Assembly (NCBI GenBank): GCA_030430565.1
Contig: JAUIKS010000034.1
Span: 62,001 to 126,000, forward strand
Reading direction: 5' to 3'
Source of the DNA: Polyangia bacterium
GTDB lineage: Bacteria; Myxococcota_A; Polyangia; Nannocystales; Nannocystaceae
DNA: 64,000 nucleotides
Shown: positions 20,189-31,681 of the stretch, one piece after another
How positions within the stretch are numbered: position 1 is the first letter of the stretch
Layout of the letters: each line of letters begins with the position of its first letter
Position numbers and translations under genes: made by a program
The notes under the pieces: model-generated
Told to the model about the DNA's origin: nothing
Database searches by the model: none
The model's input: only the letters and a program-made list of their open reading frames with translations

Positions 20189-20797
20189 ATGGGTTCGCAA
20201 GTCTATCTCTCAGGTAAAGAGCTCGAGCATCCCCACGAGCTTCATCATCACGTCGCGCCGAAAAGCCTCTACATCAAGATCCTGGGCGCGCTGCTGTTCC
20301 TCACGGTCGTGACGGTCCTCGTCTCCGAGGCCAACCTCGGCCCGGCGAGTCTCCCGGTAGCGATGGTCGTGGCGGTGATGAAGGCCTCGCTGGTCGTCGC
20401 CTTCTTCATGCACCTGAAGGACGACCACCCGTATCACCTGTTCGTCTTCCTTGGCACGTTGCTGTTCATCTTCATCTACTTCAGCTTCACGATGTTTGAT
20501 GTGCAGAGCCGCAACGCGCTGAACGACGAGCAGGAGACCTTCACCTACTGGAAGGAGCAGGAGGCGGCGGGCAACGGGCTTAAGATCGGCATCGAGACCA
20601 CGCCGGAGGGCGCCGCGCGCTGCGAAATGCTGCGCAACGCTCACCACGGCGGCGGCCACGGCGGCGATCACGGTGGTGGTCATGGTGGTGGTCATGGCGC
20701 CGAGGGCGGGCACGGCGGTGGCGACCACGCTCCGGCGGCTGGTCACGACGCGAAGGCCCCGGCTGGCCACGACGCCAAGGCGCCGGCTGGTCACTAG
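20189..20797 (+). CDS. ctaF: Cytochrome c oxidase subunit IV-like with His/Gly-rich tail
   Basis: A 202-residue protein with three membrane helices (about residues 30-48, 55-73 and 83-101), matching the bacterial COX4/CyoD-like subunit IV family. Family members are usually about 100 residues, so the second half is extra. It has a linker followed by a tail from about residue 150 made of HGGGHGGDHGGG-like units and repeats of GHDAKAPA. The His spacing could bind copper, zinc or nickel. It is the last gene of the operon, just before a strong terminator. Confidence 0.88.
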   Translation: MGSQVYLSGKELEHPHELHHHVAPKSLYIKILGALLFLTVVTVLVSEANLGPASLPVAMVVAVMKASLVVAFFMHLKDDHPYHLFVFLGTLLFIFIYFSFTMFDVQSRNALNDEQETFTYWKEQEAAGNGLKIGIETTPEGAARCEMLRNAHHGGGHGGDHGGGHGGGHGAEGGHGGGDHAPAAGHDAKAPAGHDAKAPAGH

Positions 20798-20818
20798 ACC
20801 CCGGTAGCGTCGCGCACC

Positions 20819-20857
20819 AACGACCGCGTATCCGGCACCGGATACGCGGTCGTTTTC
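20819..20857 (+). terminator. Strong intrinsic terminator of the act-cta operon
   Basis: A 17-base perfect stem (AACGACCGCGTATCCGG paired with its complement at 20838-20854) with a very short loop, followed by a TTTT run. It lies 22 bases after the ctaF stop. The tract is symmetric but the T run favours termination on the plus strand; it closes the respiratory operon before moaA. Confidence 0.92.
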
Positions 20858-20966
20858 GTCAGGTATCTGGTAGCGTTACGGTTCTAGCATCAGCGTCGCG
20901 CACAGCACGCGAAGGCGTGGCAACTTAACGTTTGGTAAGCTTTGCGCGAAGCACCCGCGATTCATC

Positions 20967-22061
20967 GTGACACTCGTCCAAATTCGCACGCCCACGGGAT
21001 CGGGGACCCTACAGGTGCCCCAAACGGTACCGGCGGTCTCGAGCGCGCCGCTCGTGGACCAGCAGCAGCGGCGTGTTCGATACCTCCGCGTGTCGCTGAC
21101 CGATCGCTGCAATTACCGCTGCACCTACTGCATGCCGGAGGAGGGGATCGAGCATCGTCACCGCGACGAGCTGCTCTCGCTCGAGGAGGTGGTGCGGCTC
21201 TGCGCCGTGTTCGCGCGGTGGGGCGTGGAGCGGGTGCGTCTGACCGGCGGGGAGCCGACGGTGCGAAAAGGGCTCGTCTCGCTGGTCACGGCGCTGCGCC
21301 AGCTCCCGACGCCGAAGGGTAAGCTGGAGGTCGTGATGACGACCAACGGCGAGCGGCTCGAGGCGCTCGCCGAGTCGTTGGCGCGCGCGGGACTATCTGG
21401 CCTCACGGTCAGCATCGACAGCATGCGCCCTGACAGGTTCCGCCAGATCACGCGCCGCGGCGCGCTCGCGCGGGTGCTCGCGGGGATCGAGCGCGCGCGG
21501 GCGGTCGGTCTCGGGACGATCAAGCTCAACACCGTGGCGCTGCGCGGCTTCAACGATGACGAGCTCGGGGAGATCACCGAGTACGCGTGGACCCGCGACA
21601 TGGTGCCGCGCTTCATCGAGCTCATGCCGATGGCGGCGGGTAGGCTGTTCGTGCCAGGAGAGCTGATGCCGGCCAGCGAGATTCGTAGCGCGATTGCGAC
21701 CTTCGCGGAGGTCGCGGAGCTCGTCCCGGACGAGGCGCGGGGGATCGCGGGGCTCGGACCGGCGACCTACTGGCGAGTTCCGGGCGGCCGGTTCGCCGGT
21801 CGTCGGCTCGGGATCATCGCGGCGATGACCGAGAATTTTTGCAACACATGCAACCGTCTGCGGGTTTCGGCATCGGGGCAGCTGCACGCATGCCTCGCCC
21901 GCGACGAGGCTGGGGATCTCCGCGGGGCGTTGAGGTCCGGCGACCCCGGCGCACTCGAGGAGCGCGTCCGCGCGGTCCTCGGGGCCAAGCGAGAGCGACA
22001 CGGTTTTGCGCTCGATGGCACGGGCGGCCCGAGAAAGGCCATGATCAGCATCGGCGGGTAG
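20967..22061 (+). CDS. moaA: GTP 3',8-cyclase, molybdenum cofactor synthesis
   Basis: A 364-residue radical-SAM enzyme that converts GTP into the cyclised precursor of cPMP, the first step of molybdenum cofactor synthesis. The SAM-cluster motif is CNYRCTYC with Cys48, Cys52 and Cys55. The second cluster uses the C-terminal Cys292 and Cys295 (FCNTCNRLR) plus a later Cys near residue 309. The protein ends in GG, as MoaA does. GTG is the start; no strong ribosome-binding site is visible. It begins 110 bases after the operon terminator and is transcribed separately. ActB does not carry molybdopterin, so this enzyme serves other molybdoenzymes elsewhere in the genome. Confidence 0.95.
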   Translation: MTLVQIRTPTGSGTLQVPQTVPAVSSAPLVDQQQRRVRYLRVSLTDRCNYRCTYCMPEEGIEHRHRDELLSLEEVVRLCAVFARWGVERVRLTGGEPTVRKGLVSLVTALRQLPTPKGKLEVVMTTNGERLEALAESLARAGLSGLTVSIDSMRPDRFRQITRRGALARVLAGIERARAVGLGTIKLNTVALRGFNDDELGEITEYAWTRDMVPRFIELMPMAAGRLFVPGELMPASEIRSAIATFAEVAELVPDEARGIAGLGPATYWRVPGGRFAGRRLGIIAAMTENFCNTCNRLRVSASGQLHACLARDEAGDLRGALRSGDPGALEERVRAVLGAKRERHGFALDGTGGPRKAMISIGG

Positions 22062-22110
22062 ACCTCCCAGGACGGGTCGACCCACGACAAGAAGGCATCG
22101 GAGGAACGGC

Positions 22111-22524
22111 GTGGCGCTCCCAACTTCATCAAAACTGATTATCGCGGGCGTCATCGCTGGTGGCGCGCTGCTCATCGCGCTCTCGAAGCCGGGCGACGGT
22201 GTGCTCGAGTATGTGTATGTCGACCATCTGATGCAGAACACCGCGAAGTTCGAAGACCGCGTGTTCAAGGTCCACGGCACCGTAGTCGAGGGCAGCGTCA
22301 AGCAGAAGATCGGCGAGGCCGGCGACTACACCTTCGAGATCACGCGCAACGGCGAGAAGCTGGCGGTGCACTACACCAACATGGTGCCGGACACCTTCGC
22401 CGAGGGCGGCGAGGTCGTGTTGACCGGCAAGCTCGGCGCGAGCGGGGTGTTCGAGTCGACGGAGATGGCGGCGAAGTGCCCCTCGAAGTACGAGGAGCAG
22501 GAGCAGGCGAACCCGAACGGCTAA
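22111..22524 (+). CDS. ccmE: Cytochrome c maturation haem chaperone, CxxxY type
   Basis: A 137-residue protein with one N-terminal membrane helix (about residues 8-25) and an OB-fold domain. GTG start with GGAGGAACG just upstream. CcmE carries haem covalently to the CcmF/H ligation site. In most proteobacteria the haem-binding residue is a His in HxxxY; here the corresponding stretch reads CPSKY, with Cys123 and Tyr127, the variant known from Desulfovibrio and archaea. It is the first gene of the ccm cluster and lies 36 bases before ccmF. Confidence 0.9.
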   Translation: MALPTSSKLIIAGVIAGGALLIALSKPGDGVLEYVYVDHLMQNTAKFEDRVFKVHGTVVEGSVKQKIGEAGDYTFEITRNGEKLAVHYTNMVPDTFAEGGEVVLTGKLGASGVFESTEMAAKCPSKYEEQEQANPNG

Positions 22525-22560
22525 CGACCGCGCGCGCGCGGTGCCGAGGAGACAGGCCCG

Positions 22561-24756
<2,196 letters not shown>

Positions 24757-24773
24757 GGGAGCACGACCAAGCG

Positions 24774-25436
24774 ATGACGGCACACCCCGAACCCGAGCGC
24801 GCTGGCCCGCTCGCCGCGCTGCCGCCGTGGCTGCAGGCGACTGTTGCTTTCGTCGGCCTCGGCGTCGTGATCTACGGCGTGCTGCTGCTGATGGGCGCCG
24901 CGATGGAGCCGCCGACCGTCGCGCTGTCGCTCGCGGGCGTCGCCTTGGTGTTCGCGGTCTGGCGGATGTTCGCGATCGTCCACGCGCTCGCCGTCCCGGC
25001 CAACGCCGGCGTCGAGCTCCAGCGCGTCGGCGGGGCCCGTCGCGCGGGTCTCGAGGATGAGTTCCAGCGGCTGCTCCGCTCGATCAAGGAGCTCGAGTTC
25101 GACCACGAGATGGGCAAGATCTCCGATCAGGACTTCGAGCAGATGGAGGTCAGCTACCGGGCGCGGGCCATCGACGTGATGCGCCGGCTCGAGAAGACCG
25201 AGGCGCTGCACCCCTCGCTCCAGCGCCTGCTGGCGGTGCGCGAGGAGGAGCGCTCGGGCGGGTTCTTGCTCTCCGAGCTGGAGAAGTCGAGCTCGGGTCA
25301 CTCGGACACGAGTCAGGTCCTCGGCGAGTCGAGCTCCGACGCGCCGGTGAGCGCGAAGATCTGCGGCGAGTGCGAGGGCAGCAACGACGAAGATGCGCGG
25401 TTCTGCAAGCACTGCGGGAAGGAGCTGGTGGCCTGA
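24774..25436 (+). CDS. CcmI-like membrane protein with zinc ribbon
   Basis: A 220-residue protein. Two adjacent membrane helices (about residues 21-41 and 48-70) precede a helical stretch (about 100-140) with the pattern LLRSIKELEFDHEMGKIS and a following Tyr/Arg-rich helix, which resembles the N-terminal part of CcmI. The C-terminus carries a zinc ribbon, CGEC (197-200) and CKHC (211-214). CcmI helps deliver apocytochromes for haem attachment; this protein could do so in a zinc-ribbon form. It lies 17 bases after ccmF and overlaps the next gene by one base in TGATG. Confidence 0.7.
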   Translation: MTAHPEPERAGPLAALPPWLQATVAFVGLGVVIYGVLLLMGAAMEPPTVALSLAGVALVFAVWRMFAIVHALAVPANAGVELQRVGGARRAGLEDEFQRLLRSIKELEFDHEMGKISDQDFEQMEVSYRARAIDVMRRLEKTEALHPSLQRLLAVREEERSGGFLLSELEKSSSGHSDTSQVLGESSSDAPVSAKICGECEGSNDEDARFCKHCGKELVA

Positions 25437-27541
25437 TGCGCCGGGGTGGATGGACGCGATGGGCTCGAGCTTCACGCCGCGCGAGCGGCTGCTTCGTGAT
25501 CGCGTGCGCCTCGCTGCTCCTGCTCGGGGTGCCGGCGACAGCGGGCGAGGCCTTGGCTGGCCCGCCGCCGATGGCGGGCGGGCGTCCGGATCCACGGATG
25601 ATGTCCGGGATCCCGCGGCTCGATCCCCAGGTCGCGCCCGGTTCATTGACCGTGCGGTGTCTGCTCGGGAGCTTCGACAAGCCGGCCGTTGGTGTGACCG
25701 TCACGCTCGCGCTGACCAGCGCGGACGGATCGAAGACCGAGCAGCGCACAGCGGTCTCGGTGGAGCAGGGGCGGGCGACCTTTGACAACCTCGAGGCGTT
25801 CTTCGGCGGCGCGGCGATCGCCAGCGTCGAGTTCTCCGGCGAGCAGGTGCGCTCGCGGCCGATCTCGGTCGACGCGCGCGCGGGCAGCCGCGTGATGCTG
25901 GTGCAGGGCGCGACGCAGGTCGCCGGCGGGGTGCCCCAAGGGCCAGGAGCAGGCGCGGCGGCGCCGGCCGCCGGCGCGGGGGCGCACGGCGGAGCCGGGG
26001 CCGGGAACGTGCCGATGCCGGGCGAGGCCTTCGCCAGCGCGCGTTTCGAGCGAGGCACCCTCGTGGTCGGGACGCTCGATCTCAGCGCCGGCAAGCCGAT
26101 GCCCAACGTCGAGGTCGTCGTCCGCGGGATCAAGCCCGACGGGCAGCCGGTCGTGATGCGGGCCCGCAGCGACGCGGAGGGGCGCGCGCGGTTCTCCGGC
26201 CTGCTCGCGGACGAGACGCTGACGGGCGCCAAGTGGGTCGCCGAGGCGGCGCTGAAGGGCGAGCCCACGAAGTCGACGAGCTTCACCATGCACCCGGAGC
26301 AGGGGATGGCGGTGATCCTCGCCGTCGGCGGGCGCGTCGATCCGGCCGCCGCGTCGAGCCAGCCGCAGGCGAAGCGACGACGTCCGGTGATGCCCCCGAG
26401 CCGCGTCCCGAGCGAGCCGCCGGGGACCGTCCGCGTCACCGTGATCGACGCCGACGACAAGCCGGTCGCCGACGTCCCGGTCCGTGTGTACCGCGAGTCG
26501 GTCACCGGCGCGAAGGGCATCGTCGAGGTCGACTCGCTCCAGAGCGGCGTCGCCCGTGTCGAGGTCGACATCTCCGACGACTCGCTCTACCACGCCGAGG
26601 TCAAGTTCAACGGCGCGCCGTTTAAGTCCTCGTTCTTCCGCATGGACGAGCGCACCGGCGTCGCGCTCGAGCTGCGGGTGTTCGAGACCACCAGCGACCC
26701 CAGCCAGATCCAGGGCGAGGCCCAGCTGGTGTTCGAGACGCGCGAGAAGAACCTCGTGCAGGTGGTGCAGTTCCTCAACGTCTTCGTCACCGGCGATAAG
26801 GCCTATTGGCCAGGTGATGGCTTCAAGATCAAGGGCGCCGAGGGGGCCAAGGGCTTCGTCGTGATGAACCGGTCGTCGGAGGTCCTGGACCACGACGACG
26901 AGGCGCCCTACGCCACGCTCGACGAGCCGATCCCGCCGGGGGAGCTGGTCGAGCTGTCGGTGGCCTACCTGCTCGAGCACGACGGCGCGGCGGCGCTCGA
27001 GTGGGAGGCGCCCTTTAAGCTGGTGGGTCTGACGGTGGCGATGCAGCCGGAGCTCGAGCTCACCCGCGGCGCCCAGGGTCCGCCGACGACGACCGCCGAG
27101 GACCCGCGGCGGCCGGTCGCGGAGATCTACAAGCTCGGACCGCAGACCGCAGGCGCCCGCGTCGAGCTGGAGGTCTCGGGCTTGGCGACCAACGAGCTGG
27201 CGGCGACGCTGCGCTTGATCGGCTTGCTCGCCGCGCTGTTCATCGGGCTAGGTGTGCTGGTGCTCGCGCTCCTCGGGAACCGCCGGACCGCGCGGGCCCG
27301 CCTCACCCAGCGGCGCGACGCGCTGATCCAGGCGCTCGAGGCCGTCGAGGCCGAGGGCGCGGTGGAGGTCCCCGGGGTCGAGCGGGGCGGAGCGGCCCAG
27401 CGGCCCGGCGCGAAGCTGCGGCGTCGGCTGATCATCGCCGCGCTGGACCAGGTGTACCGCGACCTCGATGAGGTCGGCGGCGGGCTCGTCCGCGACGAGC
27501 TGGCGCGCGCGAAGACCTCGGGGGCGCGGGCCGGCTCATGA
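25436..27541 (+). CDS. Secreted beta-domain protein in the ccm cluster, unknown
   Basis: ATG 25436 overlaps the previous stop, giving 701 residues. A signal peptide ends near residue 41. Two or three beta-sandwich or carboxypeptidase-regulatory-like segments appear, around residues 60-150, 190-290 and 305-400, for example TVRVTVIDADDKPVADVPVR near residue 324. A C-terminal membrane helix (about 592-613) is followed by a basic cytoplasmic tail. I do not recognise the function. Its position between ccmF and ccmA and its overlaps at both ends suggest it belongs to the cytochrome c maturation machine, perhaps holding the apoprotein. A long Gly/Ala-rich linker is present near residues 165-190. Confidence 0.7.
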   Translation: MRRGGWTRWARASRRASGCFVIACASLLLLGVPATAGEALAGPPPMAGGRPDPRMMSGIPRLDPQVAPGSLTVRCLLGSFDKPAVGVTVTLALTSADGSKTEQRTAVSVEQGRATFDNLEAFFGGAAIASVEFSGEQVRSRPISVDARAGSRVMLVQGATQVAGGVPQGPGAGAAAPAAGAGAHGGAGAGNVPMPGEAFASARFERGTLVVGTLDLSAGKPMPNVEVVVRGIKPDGQPVVMRARSDAEGRARFSGLLADETLTGAKWVAEAALKGEPTKSTSFTMHPEQGMAVILAVGGRVDPAAASSQPQAKRRRPVMPPSRVPSEPPGTVRVTVIDADDKPVADVPVRVYRESVTGAKGIVEVDSLQSGVARVEVDISDDSLYHAEVKFNGAPFKSSFFRMDERTGVALELRVFETTSDPSQIQGEAQLVFETREKNLVQVVQFLNVFVTGDKAYWPGDGFKIKGAEGAKGFVVMNRSSEVLDHDDEAPYATLDEPIPPGELVELSVAYLLEHDGAAALEWEAPFKLVGLTVAMQPELELTRGAQGPPTTTAEDPRRPVAEIYKLGPQTAGARVELEVSGLATNELAATLRLIGLLAALFIGLGVLVLALLGNRRTARARLTQRRDALIQALEAVEAEGAVEVPGVERGGAAQRPGAKLRRRLIIAALDQVYRDLDEVGGGLVRDELARAKTSGARAGS

Positions 27542-28266
27542 CCGCGCCCGCGCGCCGGATCACGCCGGTGACGCTCGCGGGCATCAGTCAGCGCTTTGGT
27601 CGCAAGGCGGTGCTGCGCGGGCTCGATTTTGAGCTTCGCGGCGGCGAGGTCGTCGGGTTGATGGGCGCCAACGGGGCGGGGAAGACCACGCTGATGTCGA
27701 TCATCGTCGGCCTGCTGCAGCCCGACTCCGGTGAGCGCAGCTTCGGCGGCGCGCCGGCGGACGAGGTGGAGCTAGAGATCCGCGCGCGGCTGGCCTTCGT
27801 CGCCCACACGCCGCAGCTCTACGCGGGCCTGTCCGCGCGCGAGAACCTCGAGCTCTACGCCGGTTTACGGCGCGCGGCCGGCCTCGAGGTCGGTGGGAGC
27901 GAGGAGGTGCTGGAGCGCTTCGGGCTCGCGGGCGCGGCCGATCGCATGGTCGGGACGTTCTCCCGCGGCATGGCCCAGCGACTCTCGCTCGCGCGCGCGC
28001 TCGTCGTCCGGCCCGAGCTGCTGCTCTTGGACGAGCCGTTCACGGCGCTCGATCGCCACGGTCGCGCGCTGCTGCAGCGGGTGCTTGACCAGGAGCGCGC
28101 GCGCGGAGCCGCGATCTTGGTGGTCTCGCACGAGCTCGAGACCCTCGCGGCGGTCAGCGACCGGATCGCGCTGCTCGACCGCGGCGTCATCGCGCGTCAG
28201 GTCGAGCGCACGGCCTTCGCGGACCACGATGAGTTTCGCGCGAGCGCCGTGCGGCTCTGGGACTAG
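27538..28266 (+). CDS. ccmA: Cytochrome c maturation ABC ATPase
   Basis: A 242-residue ABC transporter ATPase. The Walker A motif GANGAGKT is at residues 43-50, the signature FSRGMAQRLSLARAL near 140-154, and Walker B LLLLDEPFTALD near 161-172. It overlaps the preceding gene by four bases (ATGA). CcmA with CcmB and CcmC releases haem-loaded CcmE. The adjacent ccmB supports this assignment over other ABC families. Confidence 0.92.
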   Translation: MTAPARRITPVTLAGISQRFGRKAVLRGLDFELRGGEVVGLMGANGAGKTTLMSIIVGLLQPDSGERSFGGAPADEVELEIRARLAFVAHTPQLYAGLSARENLELYAGLRRAAGLEVGGSEEVLERFGLAGAADRMVGTFSRGMAQRLSLARALVVRPELLLLDEPFTALDRHGRALLQRVLDQERARGAAILVVSHELETLAAVSDRIALLDRGVIARQVERTAFADHDEFRASAVRLWD

Positions 28267-28373
28267 CGTGTCTGAGTCATCCCCACGACGTAGCGGGGCC
28301 GCGACCGGGCGCCACGGTATTCGGGCTGAGCCCGTGACGCGCCGCGAGATTCGGGATAGAACGACCCCCGGCG

Positions 28374-29120
28374 ATGCGTCTTGCCAGGCAGACGTGGTTG
28401 TTGACCCACAGCGAGCTGCGTCAGGAGCTGCGCGATCGTGAGCTGTTGCTCACCTCCGGCTTCTTCTCGCTGTTGATGCTGGCGATGTTCGCCCTCTCGT
28501 TCTCGGCGATCCCCCGCGGCGACGCGCTGCGGGCCGCGATCCCGGGGATGCTGTGGCTGAGTGTGGCGTTTGTCGGGTCGCTGACGTTGACGCGGATCTT
28601 CGATCGTGAGCGCGAGGCCGACACGCTGCGCGCGCTCTTGGCCGCGCCGGTCGAGCGGCTCGCGATCTACTTTGCGAAGGCCGCGATCACGCTGGTGGTG
28701 CTGCTGGTCTGCTGCGCGCTGCTGCTGCCGGGCCTCATGCTCATTTTTGAGCCCGCGCGGGTGATGGCCGAGGCCCCGCTGCACACCCTCGGCATCGTCG
28801 TGTTCGGCTCGCTCGGCTTCGTCGCCGTCGGCGCGCTGTTCTCCGCCGGGCTGGCCGCGGGCAGCGGCAAGAACGTGCTGGTCTCGGTGATCCTCTACCC
28901 GTTGACGACGCCGGTGTTGATGATCGACATGGTGGCGACGCGGGCGCTGCTCGAGCGCAACGAGGATGTCGGCGCGTACATCGGGCAGCTCGTCGGTCTC
29001 GATATCATCCTGCTGACCGTCGGCGCGCTGCTGTTTGAGACGGTCGTCGTCGGCGCGGGTCGACGCGCGGGCGCCGGCGCGGGTCGACGCGCAAGCTCTG
29101 GTCGAAAGGTGGGCTCGTAA
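28374..29120 (+). CDS. ccmB: Cytochrome c maturation membrane permease
   Basis: A 248-residue membrane protein with about six helices and the charged cytoplasmic loop FDREREADTLRALLAAPV, typical of CcmB. ATG 28374 follows ccmA by 107 bases, which is longer than other gaps in the cluster. It forms the membrane part of the CcmAB complex that uses ATP to release holo-CcmE. A C-terminal stretch rich in Arg and Gly is present. It ends five bases before ccmC. Confidence 0.9.
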   Translation: MRLARQTWLLTHSELRQELRDRELLLTSGFFSLLMLAMFALSFSAIPRGDALRAAIPGMLWLSVAFVGSLTLTRIFDREREADTLRALLAAPVERLAIYFAKAAITLVVLLVCCALLLPGLMLIFEPARVMAEAPLHTLGIVVFGSLGFVAVGALFSAGLAAGSGKNVLVSVILYPLTTPVLMIDMVATRALLERNEDVGAYIGQLVGLDIILLTVGALLFETVVVGAGRRAGAGAGRRASSGRKVGS

Positions 29121-29125
29121 GCACC

Positions 29126-29833
29126 ATGTGGAGAACGCTCCCGTACCTCCTGTTCGCCGTCGCCGGCGTGATCTTCCCGAGCGCCGCGGCGAGCGTGTTC
29201 CTCGACACGCCCAACGAGCGCGAGATGGGGACCGCGTTCAAGATCTTCTTCTTCCACGTCCCGATGGGCTGGCTGCTGATGCTCATGGCGATCGTCTGCG
29301 GGATCGCGGCGGGCATCGAGCTGCGCTCGCGCTCGCTGCGGGCCTCCGCGGTGGCGCGGGCCTCGGCGGAGATCGGCTTCTTGACCGGCGCGGGCGTGCT
29401 GCTGACCGGCCCGATCTGGGGGAACGCGACCTGGGGGACGCCCTGGACCGGCGACGCCCGCCAGGTGACCACGGCGCTCCTGTGGCTGATCGTCGTCGCC
29501 TACCTCTTGGTGCGGAAGTACGGCGGCGCCGGCTCCCACCGCTTGGCCGCCGCGCTGGCGATCTTCGGCGCGATCGACGTCCCGATCATCTACTACGCCG
29601 TCAAGGTCTGGAAGACGATGCACCCGCAGACCGGCGTCGTCGGCAAGCTGCCCCCGAGCATGTGGGCGACGTTCTGGCCGTGCTTGATCGCGCTGCTGCT
29701 GTGCTCCCTGGGTCTCATGGGGATCCGGATCCGCCAGCTGATGCTGGCCGAGCAGCTCGACATCGCCTGGATCAAGCTCGACCGCGACAGCGACATCGAT
29801 GGCGCCCGAGCGCCCCAAGGAGCGAGCGCATGA
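29126..29833 (+). CDS. ccmC: Cytochrome c maturation haem-handling protein, altered WWD motif
   Basis: A 235-residue protein with six membrane helices. The haem-presenting WWD region is recognisable but unusual: Trp98 and Trp103 are present and followed by PWTGD (107-110), where the usual third Trp of WxWD is Gly109. The conserved His residues in FHVPMGW and an Arg/Thr stretch after the motif remain. CcmC transfers haem to CcmE. It overlaps the next gene by four bases (ATGA). The family assignment rests on the context, size and helix pattern as well as on the motif. Confidence 0.88.
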   Translation: MWRTLPYLLFAVAGVIFPSAAASVFLDTPNEREMGTAFKIFFFHVPMGWLLMLMAIVCGIAAGIELRSRSLRASAVARASAEIGFLTGAGVLLTGPIWGNATWGTPWTGDARQVTTALLWLIVVAYLLVRKYGGAGSHRLAAALAIFGAIDVPIIYYAVKVWKTMHPQTGVVGKLPPSMWATFWPCLIALLLCSLGLMGIRIRQLMLAEQLDIAWIKLDRDSDIDGARAPQGASA

Positions 29834-30168
29834 ACCAACAGGGACTCGTTGTATTCGCCGTAGCCGTAGACGTGCTGCCGCCGCCCAAGGAGGAGCCCGC
29901 CAAGGCTGCAGACGCGAAGGCCGACGACGGCTACGCGCCGGCCGTCGGGCTGACGCGCCAGGACAAAGAGAAGGCCGCGATGCTCGAGCAGCAGGTCTCC
30001 GACAAGGTGATCAGCGACTACACGCACATCGTCTGGGCCTACGGGATCCTGTGGTCACTGTTCGTCGCCTACGGGATCTTCTTGTGGTTCCGCAGCGCCC
30101 GGCTCAAGGCCGACCTCGAGGACCTGCGCCGGGCCGTGAACGACAAGGAGCGAGGGTCGAGGGGATGA
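29830..30168 (+). CDS. CcmD-like small membrane protein
   Basis: ATG 29830 overlaps the ccmC stop and gives 112 residues. The N-terminal half is hydrophilic and rich in Lys, Ala and Pro. The C-terminal half has one helix (HIVWAYGILWSLFVAYGIFL) followed by a charged stretch (RLKADLEDLRRA), the layout of CcmD, which stabilises the CcmABC complex. CcmD proteins are usually shorter (50-70 residues), so the N-terminal extension is an addition. It overlaps the next gene as ATGA. Confidence 0.72.
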   Translation: MNQQGLVVFAVAVDVLPPPKEEPAKAADAKADDGYAPAVGLTRQDKEKAAMLEQQVSDKVISDYTHIVWAYGILWSLFVAYGIFLWFRSARLKADLEDLRRAVNDKERGSRG

Positions 30169-30380
30169 CCCTCGGGCACTTCATCTACATACCGGGGATG
30201 ATCCTGCTGGGGATCGTGATCGGCTACGTCATGGCCGGGCGCGTGCGGACGGCCTCCTCGGACGTGAAGGCCGAGGAGGACCAGCGCAGCGCCGCTCGGC
30301 GGGCGCGGGCGCGGGCGCGGTCGTCGGCCGCGACCGACACCAGCGTCGAAGATCGGCCCGGCGGCTCGCCGTCCGCGTAA
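30165..30380 (+). CDS. Small membrane protein at the end of the ccm cluster
   Basis: ATG 30165 overlaps the CcmD-like stop; the product is 71 residues. The N-terminus holds one hydrophobic segment (about residues 6-24, IYIPGMILLGIVIGYVMAG) and the rest is a basic, Ala/Arg-rich tail. No family is recognised. The overlap suggests it is translated with the ccm genes. After its stop, the tract to 30511 (about 130 bases) holds the probable promoter of the acyl-CoA dehydrogenase gene. Confidence 0.6.
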   Translation: MTLGHFIYIPGMILLGIVIGYVMAGRVRTASSDVKAEEDQRSAARRARARARSSAATDTSVEDRPGGSPSA

Positions 30381-30511
30381 CGCGCGGATTATCACCTCAC
30401 ACGCGGTGGCGTGCGCGTGCCGGTACGGTCAGCCGGGATGTTATGTACGTCGAGGGCCGTTGGAGGCGCAGCGGCTCCGTTCAACAAGAGACCAGCAGAG
30501 ATATCAAAACC

Positions 30512-31657
<1,146 letters not shown>

Positions 31658-31681
31658 TCGTTCGGCGCGACCAAGGTCCGT

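Noticed and set aside
29035..29829. Upstream extension of the CcmD-like frame
   Set aside because: It runs through ccmC in another frame; the ATGA overlap at 29830 is the natural start.
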